NCBI RefSeq assembly: GCF_013184775.1 | Contig: NZ_JAATVV010000004.1 | Coordinates: forward strand, 333,236-397,235 | Reading direction: 5' to 3' | Source of the DNA: Martelella sp. HB161492 | GTDB taxonomy: Bacteria > Pseudomonadota > Alphaproteobacteria > Rhizobiales > Rhizobiaceae | DNA: 64,000 nucleotides | Shown here: positions 1 to 9,750 of the stretch, in pieces | How positions within the stretch are numbered: the first letter of the stretch is position 1 | Layout: each line of letters starts with the position of its first letter | Notes under the pieces: model-generated | Told to the model about the DNA's origin: nothing | Seen by the model: only the letters and a program-made list of their open reading frames with translations | The model's database searches: none | Position numbers and translations under genes: made by a program

Positions 1-369
1 CACATGATTGCATTCCGTCGCCGGCACGCCGGCAACCTTCGTCCCGAGCCGCCACATCGCCACCATGCGCGGCCCGAAGCCAGACATGATGTCGGCGTTG
101 CAGACGCCGTGAAGCTCTTCCTCGCGACTGATCTCGTCGCGCAGATCGCTGCGCCTATCGGTAATGGAAGCGCGCCGCATCCGGTTGATGCCGGCAATTG
201 CATAAATGAACGCGCCGAGGATCGGCGACAGCATGATCACCCCGACCCAGCCGATGGCAGCACGGACCTCGTCCTTGGTCATGGCCGCATGGATGGCCGC
301 CGTCGCGCCAAACACGAAAGACAGAACGGCAAGAATATGAGGCCAGTAATGAATCAGGAAATCATGCAT
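1..369 (-). CDS. cls: Cardiolipin synthase-like protein, N-terminal part (runs off the window)
   Basis: The first 123 residues of a membrane protein are encoded; the rest lies left of the window. Two hydrophobic helices (about residues 6-25 and 38-58) are separated by a short charged stretch, and the second ends in GAFIYAIAGINRMRR. This is the pattern of the PLDc_N region before the two HKD catalytic motifs of cardiolipin synthases, which condense phosphatidylglycerol molecules at the inner membrane. The HKD motifs are not visible, so the enzyme class rests on the N-terminus alone. The ATG at 369 is the only good start. The gene follows recN on the same strand after 122 bp and may have its own promoter. 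Confidence 0.75.
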   Translation of the reverse strand, partial: MHDFLIHYWPHILAVLSFVFGATAAIHAAMTKDEVRAAIGWVGVIMLSPILGAFIYAIAGINRMRRASITDRRSDLRDEISREEELHGVCNADIMSGFGPRMVAMWRLGTKVAGVPATECNHV

Positions 370-491
370 TGAAAAACGCTTTCAGGGCAATGCGAAACAG
401 GTTCAACCGAAAATAGAGGCTAACCCAATTGTTGTGAAAGCGTAATCCCTCGCGCCAAACGAAAGCGTGCCGTCCCCGGAAGTTTCACATA

Positions 492-2165
492 TCAGCCGTC
501 GTCCGACAGCAGCTTGGCTGCGGCAGCCCTGGCCTCTTCAGTGATCCGCGCACCGGCCAGCATGCGGGCGATCTCCTCCTGGCGCGCATCGGGCCCGATG
601 ATCTCGACCCGGGTCACGACAGCATCGTGACCATCCTTGGTCATGCCCTTGGAGATGAGGAAATGACCATGGGCACGCGCAGCCACCTGCGGTGCATGGG
701 TGACGGAGAGCACCTGCACCTTTTTCGACAGCCGCTTCAGCCGCTGGCCGATTGCATCCGCCACCGCCCCGCCAACGCCCGTGTCGATTTCGTCAAACAC
801 CAGCGTCGGCGCCGAGCCCTTGTCGGTAAGCGCCACCTTCAGCGCCAGCAGGAAGCGCGAAAGTTCGCCCCCCGAGGCAACCTTCATGATCGGTCCGGCG
901 CGCGAGCCGGGATTGGTCTGCACCTCGAAGGAAACCGTGTCGATGCCTTCAGCACTGGCCCTTTCCGCATCACTTTCGAGCGAGACCATGAAACGGGCGC
1001 GCTCGAGCTTCAGCGCCGGCAGTTCCGCCATCACGGCAGCCGCCAGCTGCTCACCGGCCGCGCGCCGTTTTTCCGACAGCTTTTCTGCAGCCGTGAAATA
1101 GGCGTTTCGCGCCACCGCGAGCTCCTCGCTGAGTGCGACCAGGCGCGCTTCGCCCTGATCGAGATCCTCAAGCGCGGCCACCATATTGGCAGCAAGTGCG
1201 GGCAGTTCTGCCACCGCAACGTTATATTTCCGTGATGCGCCGCGCAGCGCGAAAAGTCGTTCTTCCACCTGCTCCAGCACTTTCGGGTCAAAGGCAGTCC
1301 GCTCCAGTGCGGCTTCGACTTCCATCTGCGCGTTGGACAGATGCTCCAATGCGCTGTCCAGCAGATTGACCGATGTTTCCAGCAGCCCGGGCACCTCATG
1401 CGACTTGCGCTCAAGCCGGCGCACCAGCGAGGCGATCATCGGCACGGGCGAGCCATTGCCATTCAGGAATTCCAGCGCCTCCGAGATATCACCGGCAATC
1501 CGCTCCGATTTCATCATCGTCGCGCGGCGTTCCGCCAGTTCCTCTTCCTCACCGTCAATGGGAGCCAGGGCCTGCAGTTCCTCAACAGACGCTCGAAGAT
1601 AATCAGCCTCACGGGCAGCCTCCTCGACGCGCGCACGGTGCTGTTTCAGGCGTCGTTCGACATCACGCCAGCCGCGATAGAGACCTGAAAGCGCCTCGGC
1701 CTCTTCGCCAAGCATGCCGAAAGCATCCAGAAGGCGGCGATGGCCATCGGTATCGATCAGCGCACGCTCGTCATGCTGTCCGTGAATTTCCACCAGCATA
1801 TGGCCGGCCTGACGCATCAGCTGGACACTGACCGTCTGGTCGTTGATGTATGCACGGGTCCGCCCGTCCGCTGACTGCATCCGCCGGAAGATCAGATCGC
1901 CGTCATCATCAAGCTCGTTCTCGCGCAGGAAGTTGCGGACGGGATGACCAGGCGGCACATCAAAGACCGCGATCACCTGCCCCTGATCCTGGCCATGCCG
2001 AACCAGCCCGCCATCGCCGCGCGCGCCGAGCGCCAGCGACAGGCTGTCCAGCAGGATGGATTTGCCTGCCCCGGTCTCGCCCGTCAGCACCGAAAGACCG
2101 CCCTCGAGATCAAGCTCGAGGCGGTCAATCAGGACGATATCACGGATGGTAAGCTGGACGAGCAT
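492..2165 (-). CDS. recN: DNA repair protein RecN
   Basis: RecN is an SMC-like ATPase that tethers DNA ends during recombinational repair of double-strand breaks. The 557-residue protein shows a Walker A motif GETGAGKS (29-36), a long coiled-coil middle (about 150-370) with many Glu/Arg/Leu heptads, an ABC signature SGGELS (431-436), and a Walker B VFDEID (456-461). The length is normal for the family. It begins 37 bp after bamD and is probably the last gene of the dcw/lpxC/bamD transcript. No SOS (LexA) box is apparent directly upstream. Confidence 0.95.
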   Translation of the reverse strand: MLVQLTIRDIVLIDRLELDLEGGLSVLTGETGAGKSILLDSLSLALGARGDGGLVRHGQDQGQVIAVFDVPPGHPVRNFLRENELDDDGDLIFRRMQSADGRTRAYINDQTVSVQLMRQAGHMLVEIHGQHDERALIDTDGHRRLLDAFGMLGEEAEALSGLYRGWRDVERRLKQHRARVEEAAREADYLRASVEELQALAPIDGEEEELAERRATMMKSERIAGDISEALEFLNGNGSPVPMIASLVRRLERKSHEVPGLLETSVNLLDSALEHLSNAQMEVEAALERTAFDPKVLEQVEERLFALRGASRKYNVAVAELPALAANMVAALEDLDQGEARLVALSEELAVARNAYFTAAEKLSEKRRAAGEQLAAAVMAELPALKLERARFMVSLESDAERASAEGIDTVSFEVQTNPGSRAGPIMKVASGGELSRFLLALKVALTDKGSAPTLVFDEIDTGVGGAVADAIGQRLKRLSKKVQVLSVTHAPQVAARAHGHFLISKGMTKDGHDAVVTRVEIIGPDARQEEIARMLAGARITEEARAAAAKLLSDDG

Positions 2166-2202
2166 CCCTGTGCGCTCCGCGTGAAGGGCAGAGGCAGTCG
2201 GC

Positions 2203-3054
2203 TCAGCTCTTCGCGGCCGGCGCTGCCGTTGCCTTGGCTTTCGGCTCGATCCCCTTCGAATTCAGCAGCTTGTAGGCACGCTGATACCAGGGACTGTCCG
2301 GATAGTTGTGACCCAGAACCCAGGCTGCGTTCTGCGCCTCGGAAATGACACCCATTGCATAATAGGCTTCAACGAGACGCTCAAGCGCTTCTTCGATCTG
2401 GTTGGTGTCAGAATACTTGTCGACGACGACGTTGAAGCGCGAAATCGCCGCAACATAGTCCTTGCGCTCAAGATAATAGCGGCCGACCTGCATTTCCTTG
2501 CCAGCCAGCTGGTCGCGGGCGAATCGGATCTGCTCACGGGCCTGATCGACATAGTCCGAATCAGGAAACTGATCGATCAGCTCTTCCATCGCATTGATGG
2601 TGCTTTCGGCTGCCGACTGGTCCTGCGTCACATTGGCGATCTTTTTGGCATAGGACATGCCAACCATGAACTCCACATAGGGAATATCCTTGGAGTTCGG
2701 ATAGGTCTTCAGATATTTCTGACCAGCCGTAATTGCCGCATCGAACTTGCCGATACGATATTGCAGGAAGGTCTCCATGACCATCGCCTGACGCGCCTGA
2801 TCAGACAGCGGAGCCTGCTGCTCTATCGCGGCGAACTTGCGCAGCGCTTCCCTGGTATTGCCGGCCTGGATATTGGCCAGCGCCTCGTCATAGAGTTTCT
2901 GCGGCGAGTCACCCTCATATTGCAGGGTGGTGATGTCCACATCCTTGTCTCTCGAGCAGCTTCCCAGGGTAAAACCAACCCCAAGAATGATCGCTGTCGG
3001 AATTGCTGCTGCACGCAGCGTCGAGATGAGCGTTCTGCTTTTCGAAAGAATCAT
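2203..3054 (-). CDS. bamD: Outer membrane assembly lipoprotein BamD (ComL)
   Basis: BamD is the essential lipoprotein of the BAM complex, which inserts beta-barrel proteins into the outer membrane. The 283-residue precursor has a hydrophobic signal segment ending in a lipobox, LGSC, with the lipidated Cys at residue 33. The mature part contains TPR-like helices, with motifs such as KLYDEALANIQAGN and YLKTYPNSKDIPYVEFM typical of the family. It ends in an Ala/Lys-rich tail. It lies between lpxC and recN, and a candidate promoter is present in the 212-bp gap upstream, so it may be transcribed both from the dcw operon and on its own. Confidence 0.95.
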   Translation of the reverse strand: MILSKSRTLISTLRAAAIPTAIILGVGFTLGSCSRDKDVDITTLQYEGDSPQKLYDEALANIQAGNTREALRKFAAIEQQAPLSDQARQAMVMETFLQYRIGKFDAAITAGQKYLKTYPNSKDIPYVEFMVGMSYAKKIANVTQDQSAAESTINAMEELIDQFPDSDYVDQAREQIRFARDQLAGKEMQVGRYYLERKDYVAAISRFNVVVDKYSDTNQIEEALERLVEAYYAMGVISEAQNAAWVLGHNYPDSPWYQRAYKLLNSKGIEPKAKATAAPAAKS

Positions 3055-3185
3055 TCCTATGCCCTGTCCGCGCCCGACACGAAGCGCCTCTGCCTTATGC
3101 TGACGTTTTACGCATATACCACGGGTGAGAGCAACGTGGTGCGGGCAAAAACGAACATTTTTGTGGCCGAACGCTATAGTTTCGT

Positions 3186-3214
3186 TAGTAGACTATACCC
3201 GTATCAGTTGTCAA
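3186..3214 (-). promoter_or_regulatory. Candidate promoter for bamD-recN
   Basis: On the minus strand a perfect TTGACA (3209-3214) is followed, after a 17-nt spacer, by CTACTA (3186-3191). The -35 is consensus and the -10 is weak. It lies about 130 bp upstream of the bamD start. This is inferred from hexamers only. Confidence 0.4.
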
Positions 3215-3266
3215 AGAACTTATAAACAACCTGATTGGAATTCGACAACGATCGTTTTGCAATTGT

Positions 3267-4205
3267 TCAGGAAAGCGAGGCCGATGCAACGAGCTGAATG
3301 GAATGACGCTCTTTCAGGCCACCGACTTCCGGCGCGACAAAAACACAGGCACCGGGTGTTTCCAGCAGGGCGCGAACAGCCATGGCATTCAGCTTGTGGC
3401 CACCGCGATAGGACCGGAAGGCACCGGCAAAGCGGCTGCCCATCATGGCCAGATCACCAACGGCATCCAGCGTCTTGTGGCGCACGAACTCGTCAACGAA
3501 ACGCAGACCTTCCGGGTTGATGACCTTGTCATCATCGGAAATGACAACCGAATTTTCGAGCGAGGAGCCGAGCGCAAAGCCCTGCGCCCACATCGGCTCA
3601 ACATCCCGCATGAAACCGAAAGTGCGCGCACTGGCCAATTCGCGGCGGAAGGTTTCCGGCGTCATGTTGCCCTGCCACTTCTGCCGTCCGATCGCGGGCG
3701 AATCAAAATCGATCTCAACGTCGAAATGCGTCCCGTCATAGGGGCTGAACTCCGCCCAGCCGGCACCCTTCTCGACGCGAACGGTCTTGAGAACGCGGAT
3801 ATAGCCACGGCGCTCAGCCAGCTTCACAATGCCGGCATCCTTCAGCGCATTGACAAAAACCCGTGAACTGCCGTCCATGATCGGCATTTCACCACCTTCG
3901 ACGGCAATGCGGAGATTGTCGACACCGAGCGCGTAGACAGCTGCCATCACATGCTCAATCGTGGCGATCCATTCATCCGGCCGGCTCCCGAGAACGGTGC
4001 ACAGGTCAGTGGGGCCGACATTTTCAGAAATCGCTTCATAGGCGCTGACGACCCGGCCATCGCGAAGACGCTCAAAAACGATACCAGCGCCAGCAATGGA
4101 AGGATGAAAAGTGATCGCGACAGGCTTTCCCGAATGAACGCCAATACCCTCCACGCGCATGCTGTGCGTGATCGTCGTCTGTTGTCCCACAAAAGCTGTC
4201 GGCAT
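3267..4205 (-). CDS. lpxC: UDP-3-O-acyl-N-acetylglucosamine deacetylase LpxC
   Basis: LpxC catalyses the committed, zinc-dependent step of lipid A synthesis in the cytosol. The 312-residue protein carries the zinc ligands His85 (in TIEHVMAA) and His243/Asp247 (in VRHKTLD) and the catalytic His270 (in RGGHK). The reading frame could extend to a TTG at 4211. The ATG at 4205 is preferred because AAGGG lies 8 nt upstream and the product then starts MPTAFVGQQ. It lies downstream of ftsZ, as in many Proteobacteria, but a strong terminator and 306 bp separate the two, so a private promoter is likely. Confidence 0.96.
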   Translation of the reverse strand: MPTAFVGQQTTITHSMRVEGIGVHSGKPVAITFHPSIAGAGIVFERLRDGRVVSAYEAISENVGPTDLCTVLGSRPDEWIATIEHVMAAVYALGVDNLRIAVEGGEMPIMDGSSRVFVNALKDAGIVKLAERRGYIRVLKTVRVEKGAGWAEFSPYDGTHFDVEIDFDSPAIGRQKWQGNMTPETFRRELASARTFGFMRDVEPMWAQGFALGSSLENSVVISDDDKVINPEGLRFVDEFVRHKTLDAVGDLAMMGSRFAGAFRSYRGGHKLNAMAVRALLETPGACVFVAPEVGGLKERHSIQLVASASLS

Positions 4206-4425
4206 TTTCAAAACCCTTAAAACTCAAAAACCTTGAACGCTGCTGCTGGAGACATCCGGGAGAGCCTCCGAGAAATCAACGGTCCGGGCGATGCCTGCAA
4301 AAAGCGTTTTACATTGCGGACGCAAACACCCGTACGAGTCGCAACAGCATCTCGTTGATCGTGTTTTACGGATAAGAGCGCGACAAACCAAATCACTGTT
4401 TCTTTCGCTTTGTTACGAAAGCCGC
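4206..4425. other. lpxC leader/promoter region
   Basis: No gene is seen here. The stretch lies between the ftsZ terminator and lpxC and must hold the lpxC promoter. AT-rich segments are present, but no convincing -35/-10 pair could be chosen by eye. The Shine-Dalgarno AAGGG lies just upstream of the lpxC ATG. Confidence 0.5.
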
Positions 4426-4461
4426 AAAAGGCCCGGCTGCGGGGTCGCAGCCGGGCCTTTT
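4426..4461 (-). terminator. Rho-independent terminator after ftsZ
   Basis: A perfect 11-bp G+C-rich stem (GGCCCGGCTGC paired with GCAGCCGGGCC) is flanked by AAAA on one side and TTTT on the other, so it could work in both directions. It lies about 50 bp after the ftsZ stop codon. Confidence 0.9.
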
Positions 4462-4511
4462 CGTCGGGAGAAGAAACGTTATAGGCGGTTTTTCTTCACG
4501 ATCCCTTCTGG

Positions 4512-6182
4512 TCAGTTTGCCTGGCGACGCAGGAAGGCCGGGATATCGAACTGATCGTCATCCTGGCGTGCACGCGGCTGCTGCGGTGCAGCCTGCTGCG
4601 GCTCGGCCCGACGCGGAGCATAGGGATTATGCTGCGGCGCAGGAGCGGGTTCTGCCTGGCTGTTGTCGTAGCTTTCATCGATACGGCCAAGCGAGTGGCT
4701 GATCTTCTTGAACAGGGCCTTGGGGCCGCGCTCTTCATGTTCGACACGACGTTCCGCCTGGACGCGGTGATCCATCTCGGCCTGAACCATCGGCGGGAAA
4801 TCGGTGACTTCCGGCATGCGGCGGGTCTGCACGGGTTCGTGATGCATCGGCTGCTGCTGGGCCGGCTGCTGCTGGACCGGTGCCTGCTGCACATTAACCT
4901 GCGGACGCGCCATTGACGGCTGCGGCTGCGGAGCGGCTTGACGGGGTGCTTCACCGCCGAAGAGCTGGCTCTTGGGGGCAAAGGCATCCTGGCGCGGCTG
5001 CGGCTGCTGCGGCTGGGCCTGCGGCGCACGGTTCACGGCCATCTGCAGCTCACGTTCCATCTCGGCTTCGGCCGAGCGGATCGTGTCAGCAATCGGGTCA
5101 TGACGCGGCTGCGGCGCAGCGGCGATCGGCGCAGAGGTCGGTGCAGCGTTGCTGGAGCGGATTTCCGGGCGGGTTTCGCGGCGGGTCTCCGGTCCGTCCG
5201 AATCGGATTCGACGCCAGCGCGATCGATACCGGTGGCAACCACGGAAACGCGAATAATGCCTTCCAGATCTTCGTCGAAGGTTGCGCCGAGGATGATGTT
5301 GGCGTCCGGATCGACTTCTTCGCGAATGCGCGTAGCGGCTTCATCAACTTCAAACAGGGTCAGGTCGCGGCCACCGGTGATGGAGATCAGCAAGCCCTGC
5401 GCGCCGCGCATGGAGGTTTCATCCAGCAGCGGATTGGCGATTGCAGCCTCAGCGGCCTGCATTGCGCGGCCTTCGCCCGAAGCTTCACCCGTACCCATCA
5501 TGGCGCGGCCCATCTCGCGCATCACCGAACGAACGTCGGCGAAGTCGAGGTTGATCAGGCCTTCCTTGACCATCAGATCGGTGATGCAGGCAACACCGGA
5601 ATAGAGCACCTGGTCGGCCATCGCGAAGGCGTCGGCAAAGGTGGTCTTGTCATTGGCGATCCGGAACAGGTTCTGGTTCGGAATGACGATCAGCGTATCG
5701 ACGGACTTCTGCAGTTCCTCGATACCGGAATTGGCGAGCCGCATGCGACGCGCGCCTTCGAACTGGAACGGCTTGGTGACAACACCGACCGTCAGGATGC
5801 CCTTGTTGCGGGCGGCCTGGGCAACGATCGGAGCAGCGCCAGTGCCGGTACCACCACCCATGCCGGCGGTGACGAAGCACATATGCGTGCCGTTCAGGTG
5901 ATCGATGATTTCATCGATGCATTCTTCGGCAGCAGCGCGACCGACTTCCGGCTGCGATCCGGCGCCAAGACCTTCGGTGACGCCGACACCAAGCTGGATG
6001 ACGCGTTCGGCCTTGGTCATGGTGAGCGCCTGAGCATCGGTGTTTGCGACAACGAAGTCGACACCCTGCAGGCCTGCGGTGATCATGTTGTTGACCGCAT
6101 TGCCGCCGCCGCCGCCGACGCCGAAAACAGTGATCCGAGGCTTCAGCTCGGTAATATCTGGCTTTTGAAGCGTGATTGTCAT
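4512..6182 (-). CDS. ftsZ: Cell division protein FtsZ
   Basis: FtsZ is the tubulin-like GTPase that polymerises into the Z-ring. The 556-residue protein has the GTP-binding signature GGGTGTG at 109-115 and a conserved GTPase/T7 region to about residue 320. A long Gln/Pro/Ala-rich disordered linker follows (about 325-540). The C-terminal peptide, ending [11 protein letters not shown], docks FtsA and other membrane partners. The extended linker is typical of rhizobial and caulobacterial FtsZ and is much longer than in E. coli. It is the last gene before a strong terminator and starts 58 bp after ftsA. Confidence 0.98.
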   Translation of the reverse strand: MTITLQKPDITELKPRITVFGVGGGGGNAVNNMITAGLQGVDFVVANTDAQALTMTKAERVIQLGVGVTEGLGAGSQPEVGRAAAEECIDEIIDHLNGTHMCFVTAGMGGGTGTGAAPIVAQAARNKGILTVGVVTKPFQFEGARRMRLANSGIEELQKSVDTLIVIPNQNLFRIANDKTTFADAFAMADQVLYSGVACITDLMVKEGLINLDFADVRSVMREMGRAMMGTGEASGEGRAMQAAEAAIANPLLDETSMRGAQGLLISITGGRDLTLFEVDEAATRIREEVDPDANIILGATFDEDLEGIIRVSVVATGIDRAGVESDSDGPETRRETRPEIRSSNAAPTSAPIAAAPQPRHDPIADTIRSAEAEMERELQMAVNRAPQAQPQQPQPRQDAFAPKSQLFGGEAPRQAAPQPQPSMARPQVNVQQAPVQQQPAQQQPMHHEPVQTRRMPEVTDFPPMVQAEMDHRVQAERRVEHEERGPKALFKKISHSLGRIDESYDNSQAEPAPAPQHNPYAPRRAEPQQAAPQQPRARQDDDQFDIPAFLRRQAN

Positions 6183-6240
6183 GTTTACCGTTCCTTCTCG
6201 CTAAGGCCGCACCGCCAAGTCGGCCAATTCCTTGTGTTCG

Positions 6241-7569
6241 TTAAAAGCTTTCCCGGAGCCATTGGCCGACCCGAGCGAGTCGTCCACCGCCTCCCGATAC
6301 GGCAAAACCGCGCTGGTCCCGGCCGTAGAATTCATTCTCCGCCACCTGCGGATAGATCAGCAGTCCGACTGCGGTCGAAAATGCCGGTCCCTTGGCCGCC
6401 GGGGGCAATCCGGCAACGCCCATGGGGCGTCCGATCCGGACATTGCGGCTCAGGATCCGCCGGGCCAGTTCGCTGAGCCCGATAAGCTGGCTCGCCCCGC
6501 CTGTCAGCACGACGCGCTTGCCAACCACCGAGGAAAGCCCCGAAAGCTGAATACGGTCGCGGATCAGTTCCAGCGTCTCTTCCACGCGCGCCTTGACGAT
6601 GCGCGAGACGAGCGCCTTGGAAAGCTGGCGCGGCTGATCGCGCTCATCCTCGCCGATCGGCAGGACGGAGATCAGTTCACGCTCGTCCAGGCTCGAGGCA
6701 ATTGCCGAACCGTGAACGCATTTCAGCCTTTCTGCATCTTCCATCCGGGTCGAAAGACCGCGGGCGAGATCTGTCGTCACATGACGTCCGCCAAGGCTGA
6801 TGGCGTCGGTATGAACCAGCTTACCCTCGGCAAAGACCGAGATCGTCGTCGTGCCGGAGCCCATATCGATCGCCGCGCAGCCAAGCTCGACTTCATCATC
6901 GACAAGCGCGGCCAGACCGCTGGCATAGGGCGTTGCGACCATGCTTTCGACCGACAGATGCGCACGGTTGACACACAGCTCGAGATTGCGCAGCGCCAGG
7001 CGTTCCGCCGAGACGACGTGAAGATCGACGCCGAGATTTTCGCCATACATGCCGAGCGGATCGCGGATGCCGCGTTCACCATCCAGCGTGAAGCCCGTCG
7101 GCATTGAGTGCAGAACCTGGCGTTCCTCGCTCATCGAACGGCGCGAAACCGCCGACAGGACCCGCTTCAGATCCGAGGAGTCCACTTCCTGACCGCCGAG
7201 ATCGATGGTGGCGGAATAGGTGTCGCTGGTCAGCCGTCCGGCCGAAACATTGACGAGCAGGCTGTCAACCGTCAGGCCCGCCATCCGCTCTGCGGCGTCG
7301 ACGGAAAGGCGGATGACATGTTCAGCCGCGTCCAGATCAACGATCACGCCGTTCTTGATGCCGGCAGAGCGCTGATGGCCGATACCGATCACCTCGATCG
7401 CATGGGTGCGGCCGGGTAGAACCTTGCTCTCGCTGCGCGGGGTCAGCCGGGCGATCATGCAGACCACCTTAGAGGAGCCGATATCCAGCACGCTGACAAT
7501 GTGGGTACGCTTCGACGACGGCGCGCGAACACGTGGCAGACCCGATTGAGAGGAGCCGAACAAGCTCAT
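6241..7569 (-). CDS. ftsA: Cell division protein FtsA
   Basis: FtsA is the actin-like ATPase that anchors FtsZ filaments to the membrane and recruits later division proteins. The 442-residue sequence has the actin-fold phosphate loops (VLDIGSSKV near residue 27 and AIDMGSGTTTISVF near 220), an SHS2/1C region between them, and a C-terminal amphipathic segment RVGQWLRESF that serves as membrane anchor. Its ATG overlaps the ftsQ stop codon (ATGA), which indicates translational coupling. Confidence 0.97.
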   Translation of the reverse strand: MSLFGSSQSGLPRVRAPSSKRTHIVSVLDIGSSKVVCMIARLTPRSESKVLPGRTHAIEVIGIGHQRSAGIKNGVIVDLDAAEHVIRLSVDAAERMAGLTVDSLLVNVSAGRLTSDTYSATIDLGGQEVDSSDLKRVLSAVSRRSMSEERQVLHSMPTGFTLDGERGIRDPLGMYGENLGVDLHVVSAERLALRNLELCVNRAHLSVESMVATPYASGLAALVDDEVELGCAAIDMGSGTTTISVFAEGKLVHTDAISLGGRHVTTDLARGLSTRMEDAERLKCVHGSAIASSLDERELISVLPIGEDERDQPRQLSKALVSRIVKARVEETLELIRDRIQLSGLSSVVGKRVVLTGGASQLIGLSELARRILSRNVRIGRPMGVAGLPPAAKGPAFSTAVGLLIYPQVAENEFYGRDQRGFAVSGGGGRLARVGQWLRESF

Positions 7570-8492
7570 AGACGCACTCCCTTGTTCTTGAAGCTTTTCT
7601 TGAGCTGCTCAACCTCGGCGTCGCGGCGCTCCAGCGCGTCCGGCGTCAGCTGAATGGCAATGCGGTCGTCGAGACGCAGATCGATTGCGGCGATCTCGCG
7701 CTCGAGAATCTGACGGGTCTCTTCCAGCGATTTGAGCCTTGCGACCGCAGCGTCCGTGCCCGTCTCCGGCAGTTTCACAATCATGCCGTTGTCGAGATAG
7801 ATATCCCAGCGGCGGCCGTCGATACGCTTGTAGGCGCGAACCCGGTTTGAAAGTTCCGGCCAGCTGGTCAGCAGGCTGTCGAGATCCTTCGCCGCCAGAT
7901 TGGCGCCCTGCCCCAGAACCAGAGGCAGGCGACGGAATTTCGCTTCGGTGAGTGCACCGATGACATTGCCGCTTTCCTCGATCATCAGCAGGCTGCCATC
8001 TTCCTGCTGCCACAGCGCATAGGGCTTGCGCTCTTTCAGCGAGATTTTCAGCGTGTTCGGATAGATCTTCCGGATATCGGCATCGGCGACCCAGGGCAGA
8101 TTGAGAAGCTGGCCACGGGCGCGGTCGATATCCAGACCATGCAGCGAAATCGATGTATCGAGATCCAGGCTCTGCAGCACGGCAATTTCGGAGGTCTCGA
8201 CATTGCCGGAGATCTGGATGTCGTCGATCGAGAAGCCGCTGAGCTCGATGGCAGCGCGCGACAGCTGTTCGCCATTGCCGGCAACCATCACGGCATTGAC
8301 GCCGCAGGCGGCAAAGAACACCACGGCCACGACACTGCCGAGATGGCGCGGGATCGGCGTGCGGCCGGTTGCAAGGTTCGACAGCGACCGTGCAACACGG
8401 CGAGCCGGACGCGGCAACGACCGGGCGCCATCGGGCGCTGCGGAGCGTTCCGTGCGGTCATATCCGCCTTGTTTGCCGGTCATCGCGAACAC
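7566..8492 (-). CDS. ftsQ: Cell division protein FtsQ
   Basis: FtsQ is a bitopic inner-membrane protein that links early and late divisome parts. After a basic cytoplasmic tail there is one membrane helix (about 51-70), a POTRA domain (about 80-150, from [15 protein letters not shown]) and a beta domain. Three starts compete: GTG 8513, GTG 8492 and ATG 8483. GTG 8492 is chosen because GGAGG lies exactly 7 nt upstream and the product then begins [10 protein letters not shown]. The ATG at 8483 would overlap the ddl stop as ATGA but has no ribosome-binding site at a usable distance. With this start ftsQ overlaps ddl by 13 bp and has 308 residues. Confidence 0.93.
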   Translation of the reverse strand: MFAMTGKQGGYDRTERSAAPDGARSLPRPARRVARSLSNLATGRTPIPRHLGSVVAVVFFAACGVNAVMVAGNGEQLSRAAIELSGFSIDDIQISGNVETSEIAVLQSLDLDTSISLHGLDIDRARGQLLNLPWVADADIRKIYPNTLKISLKERKPYALWQQEDGSLLMIEESGNVIGALTEAKFRRLPLVLGQGANLAAKDLDSLLTSWPELSNRVRAYKRIDGRRWDIYLDNGMIVKLPETGTDAAVARLKSLEETRQILEREIAAIDLRLDDRIAIQLTPDALERRDAEVEQLKKSFKNKGVRL

Positions 8493-9403
8493 GAAGCGTC
8501 CTCCACCATCCACCGAAGAAAAGAACCAAATGCATAGCCGCCATGGGCGGCCATTTCCGGAACAAGCGAGGTCGGCGTCATGCCTGGCTGGGTGTTGACT
8601 TCGAGCCAGATGAGACCTTCATCGCCAAGGCTTTCGTCAAAGCGGAAATCCGAACGGGATACGCCGCGGCAACCGATAGCCTTGTGTGCCTGAACTGCGA
8701 GTGTTTGAATCTTTTGGTAAATATTTGGTTTAAGATCCGCCGGAAGAATGTGTTTTGACCCGCCAGGACGGTATTTTGCATCAAAATCATAGAAGCTGTG
8801 GCCCTGCGGCACGATCTCGGTGACACCGAGCGCCGCGTCCCCCATGACACCGCAGGTGAATTCACGGCCGGCAACATAGCGCTCCACCATGACGCGGTCA
8901 CCATAGGGCCAGTCGGATGCGGTCACGGATTGCGGGACCGTTTCCTGATCTTCACGGACAATCAGCACACCGAAGGATGACCCTTCATTCACCGGCTTGA
9001 TGACGTAAGGCGGCTGAATGGGATGCTCGGGGCCGATATCGAAACGCATCATTTCACGGTCTTCGGCAACCGGTACGCCCGCGGCCTTGACGATCCGCTT
9101 GCTCTGCACCTTGTTCATCGCCAGGGCGGAGGCCAGAACGCCGGAATGGGTATAGGGGATTTCGAGATATTCAAGAATGCCCTGAACCAGACCATCCTCG
9201 CCGAAGGGGCCATGCAATGCGTTGAAAGCGACGTCGGGTTTCAGTGCACTCAAGACGGACGCGATGTTGCGATCGACGTCAATGCGGCTGACGCGGTAAC
9301 CTTCCGCCTCCAGCGCATCGGCGCAGGCCTTTCCCGAAGAGAGGCTCACCGGCCGCTCCGAGGAAAATCCGCCCATCAAAACTGCAACATGCAAGGCGTT
9401 CAT
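8480..9403 (-). CDS. ddl: D-alanine--D-alanine ligase
   Basis: Ddl is an ATP-grasp enzyme that makes the D-Ala-D-Ala dipeptide used by MurF. The protein (307 residues) shows the N-terminal [20 protein letters not shown] loop, an ATP-grasp core with [15 protein letters not shown], and the C-terminal metal-binding stretch [17 protein letters not shown]. An upstream in-frame ATG at 9460 exists, but the 19 extra residues do not fit the family, so the start at 9403 (MNALHVAV) is used. It is separated from murB by 347 bp, the largest gap inside the cluster. Confidence 0.96.
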   Translation of the reverse strand: MNALHVAVLMGGFSSERPVSLSSGKACADALEAEGYRVSRIDVDRNIASVLSALKPDVAFNALHGPFGEDGLVQGILEYLEIPYTHSGVLASALAMNKVQSKRIVKAAGVPVAEDREMMRFDIGPEHPIQPPYVIKPVNEGSSFGVLIVREDQETVPQSVTASDWPYGDRVMVERYVAGREFTCGVMGDAALGVTEIVPQGHSFYDFDAKYRPGGSKHILPADLKPNIYQKIQTLAVQAHKAIGCRGVSRSDFRFDESLGDEGLIWLEVNTQPGMTPTSLVPEMAAHGGYAFGSFLRWMVEDASCSR

Positions 9404-9750
9404 GCCCATCCCCAAGCCCATGCAACGGTGTCTCCGCTGCCTGAAATCAGCACCCTGCACGAAGCAGGAAATTCATGAGACCAGTAGTGCCTCAGGATGG
9501 TTAATGAAGCGTTTACTTTGGTTAACCGGTGACGGCTTCGATTTGCGGGATGACAGTTTTCGGCCATGCCGCCATGCGGCAAAAGCCCGGCGCCATATGG
9601 CTTTCTTCCTTCGCAGACAGGTATTCGGGCGGCGCGAAAAAAAATATTAATCTTTCGCCGATGCAGCATCGCGCCGGAGCTGGCCGACAGCGACAGGCAT
9701 GCATGTTTTCAATATGTTAGCGCATGCATATCGCCGTGCCGCCTAGCGCA
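9404..9750. other. murB-ddl intergenic region
   Basis: No gene is supported in these 347 bp, the only large gap within the dcw genes. The stretch is locally AT-rich (a run of A around 9640-9652). It contains a GCATGCAT/ATGCATGC inverted pair near 9698-9730 and a cluster of TTAA half-sites at 9501-9525. It is the natural place for an internal promoter driving ddl-ftsQ-ftsA-ftsZ. Confidence 0.5.
9501..9525 (-). promoter_or_regulatory. Candidate CtrA-binding site upstream of ddl
   Basis: On the minus strand TAAA-N7-TTAACC differs at one base from the CtrA consensus TTAA-N7-TTAA(C). A further TTAA lies 6 bp from the TAAA on its other side. CtrA is the alphaproteobacterial cell-cycle regulator known to act on division genes in Caulobacter and rhizobia. 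The site is about 100 bp upstream of ddl. Assignment is by motif only. Confidence 0.4.

Noticed and set aside
4291..4554. 87-codon plus-strand frame between ftsZ and lpxC
   Set aside because: It runs through the ftsZ terminator hairpin and into ftsZ antisense.
4938..6476. 512-codon plus-strand frame
   Set aside because: It is antisense to ftsZ and the end of ftsA; a shadow of biased codon usage.
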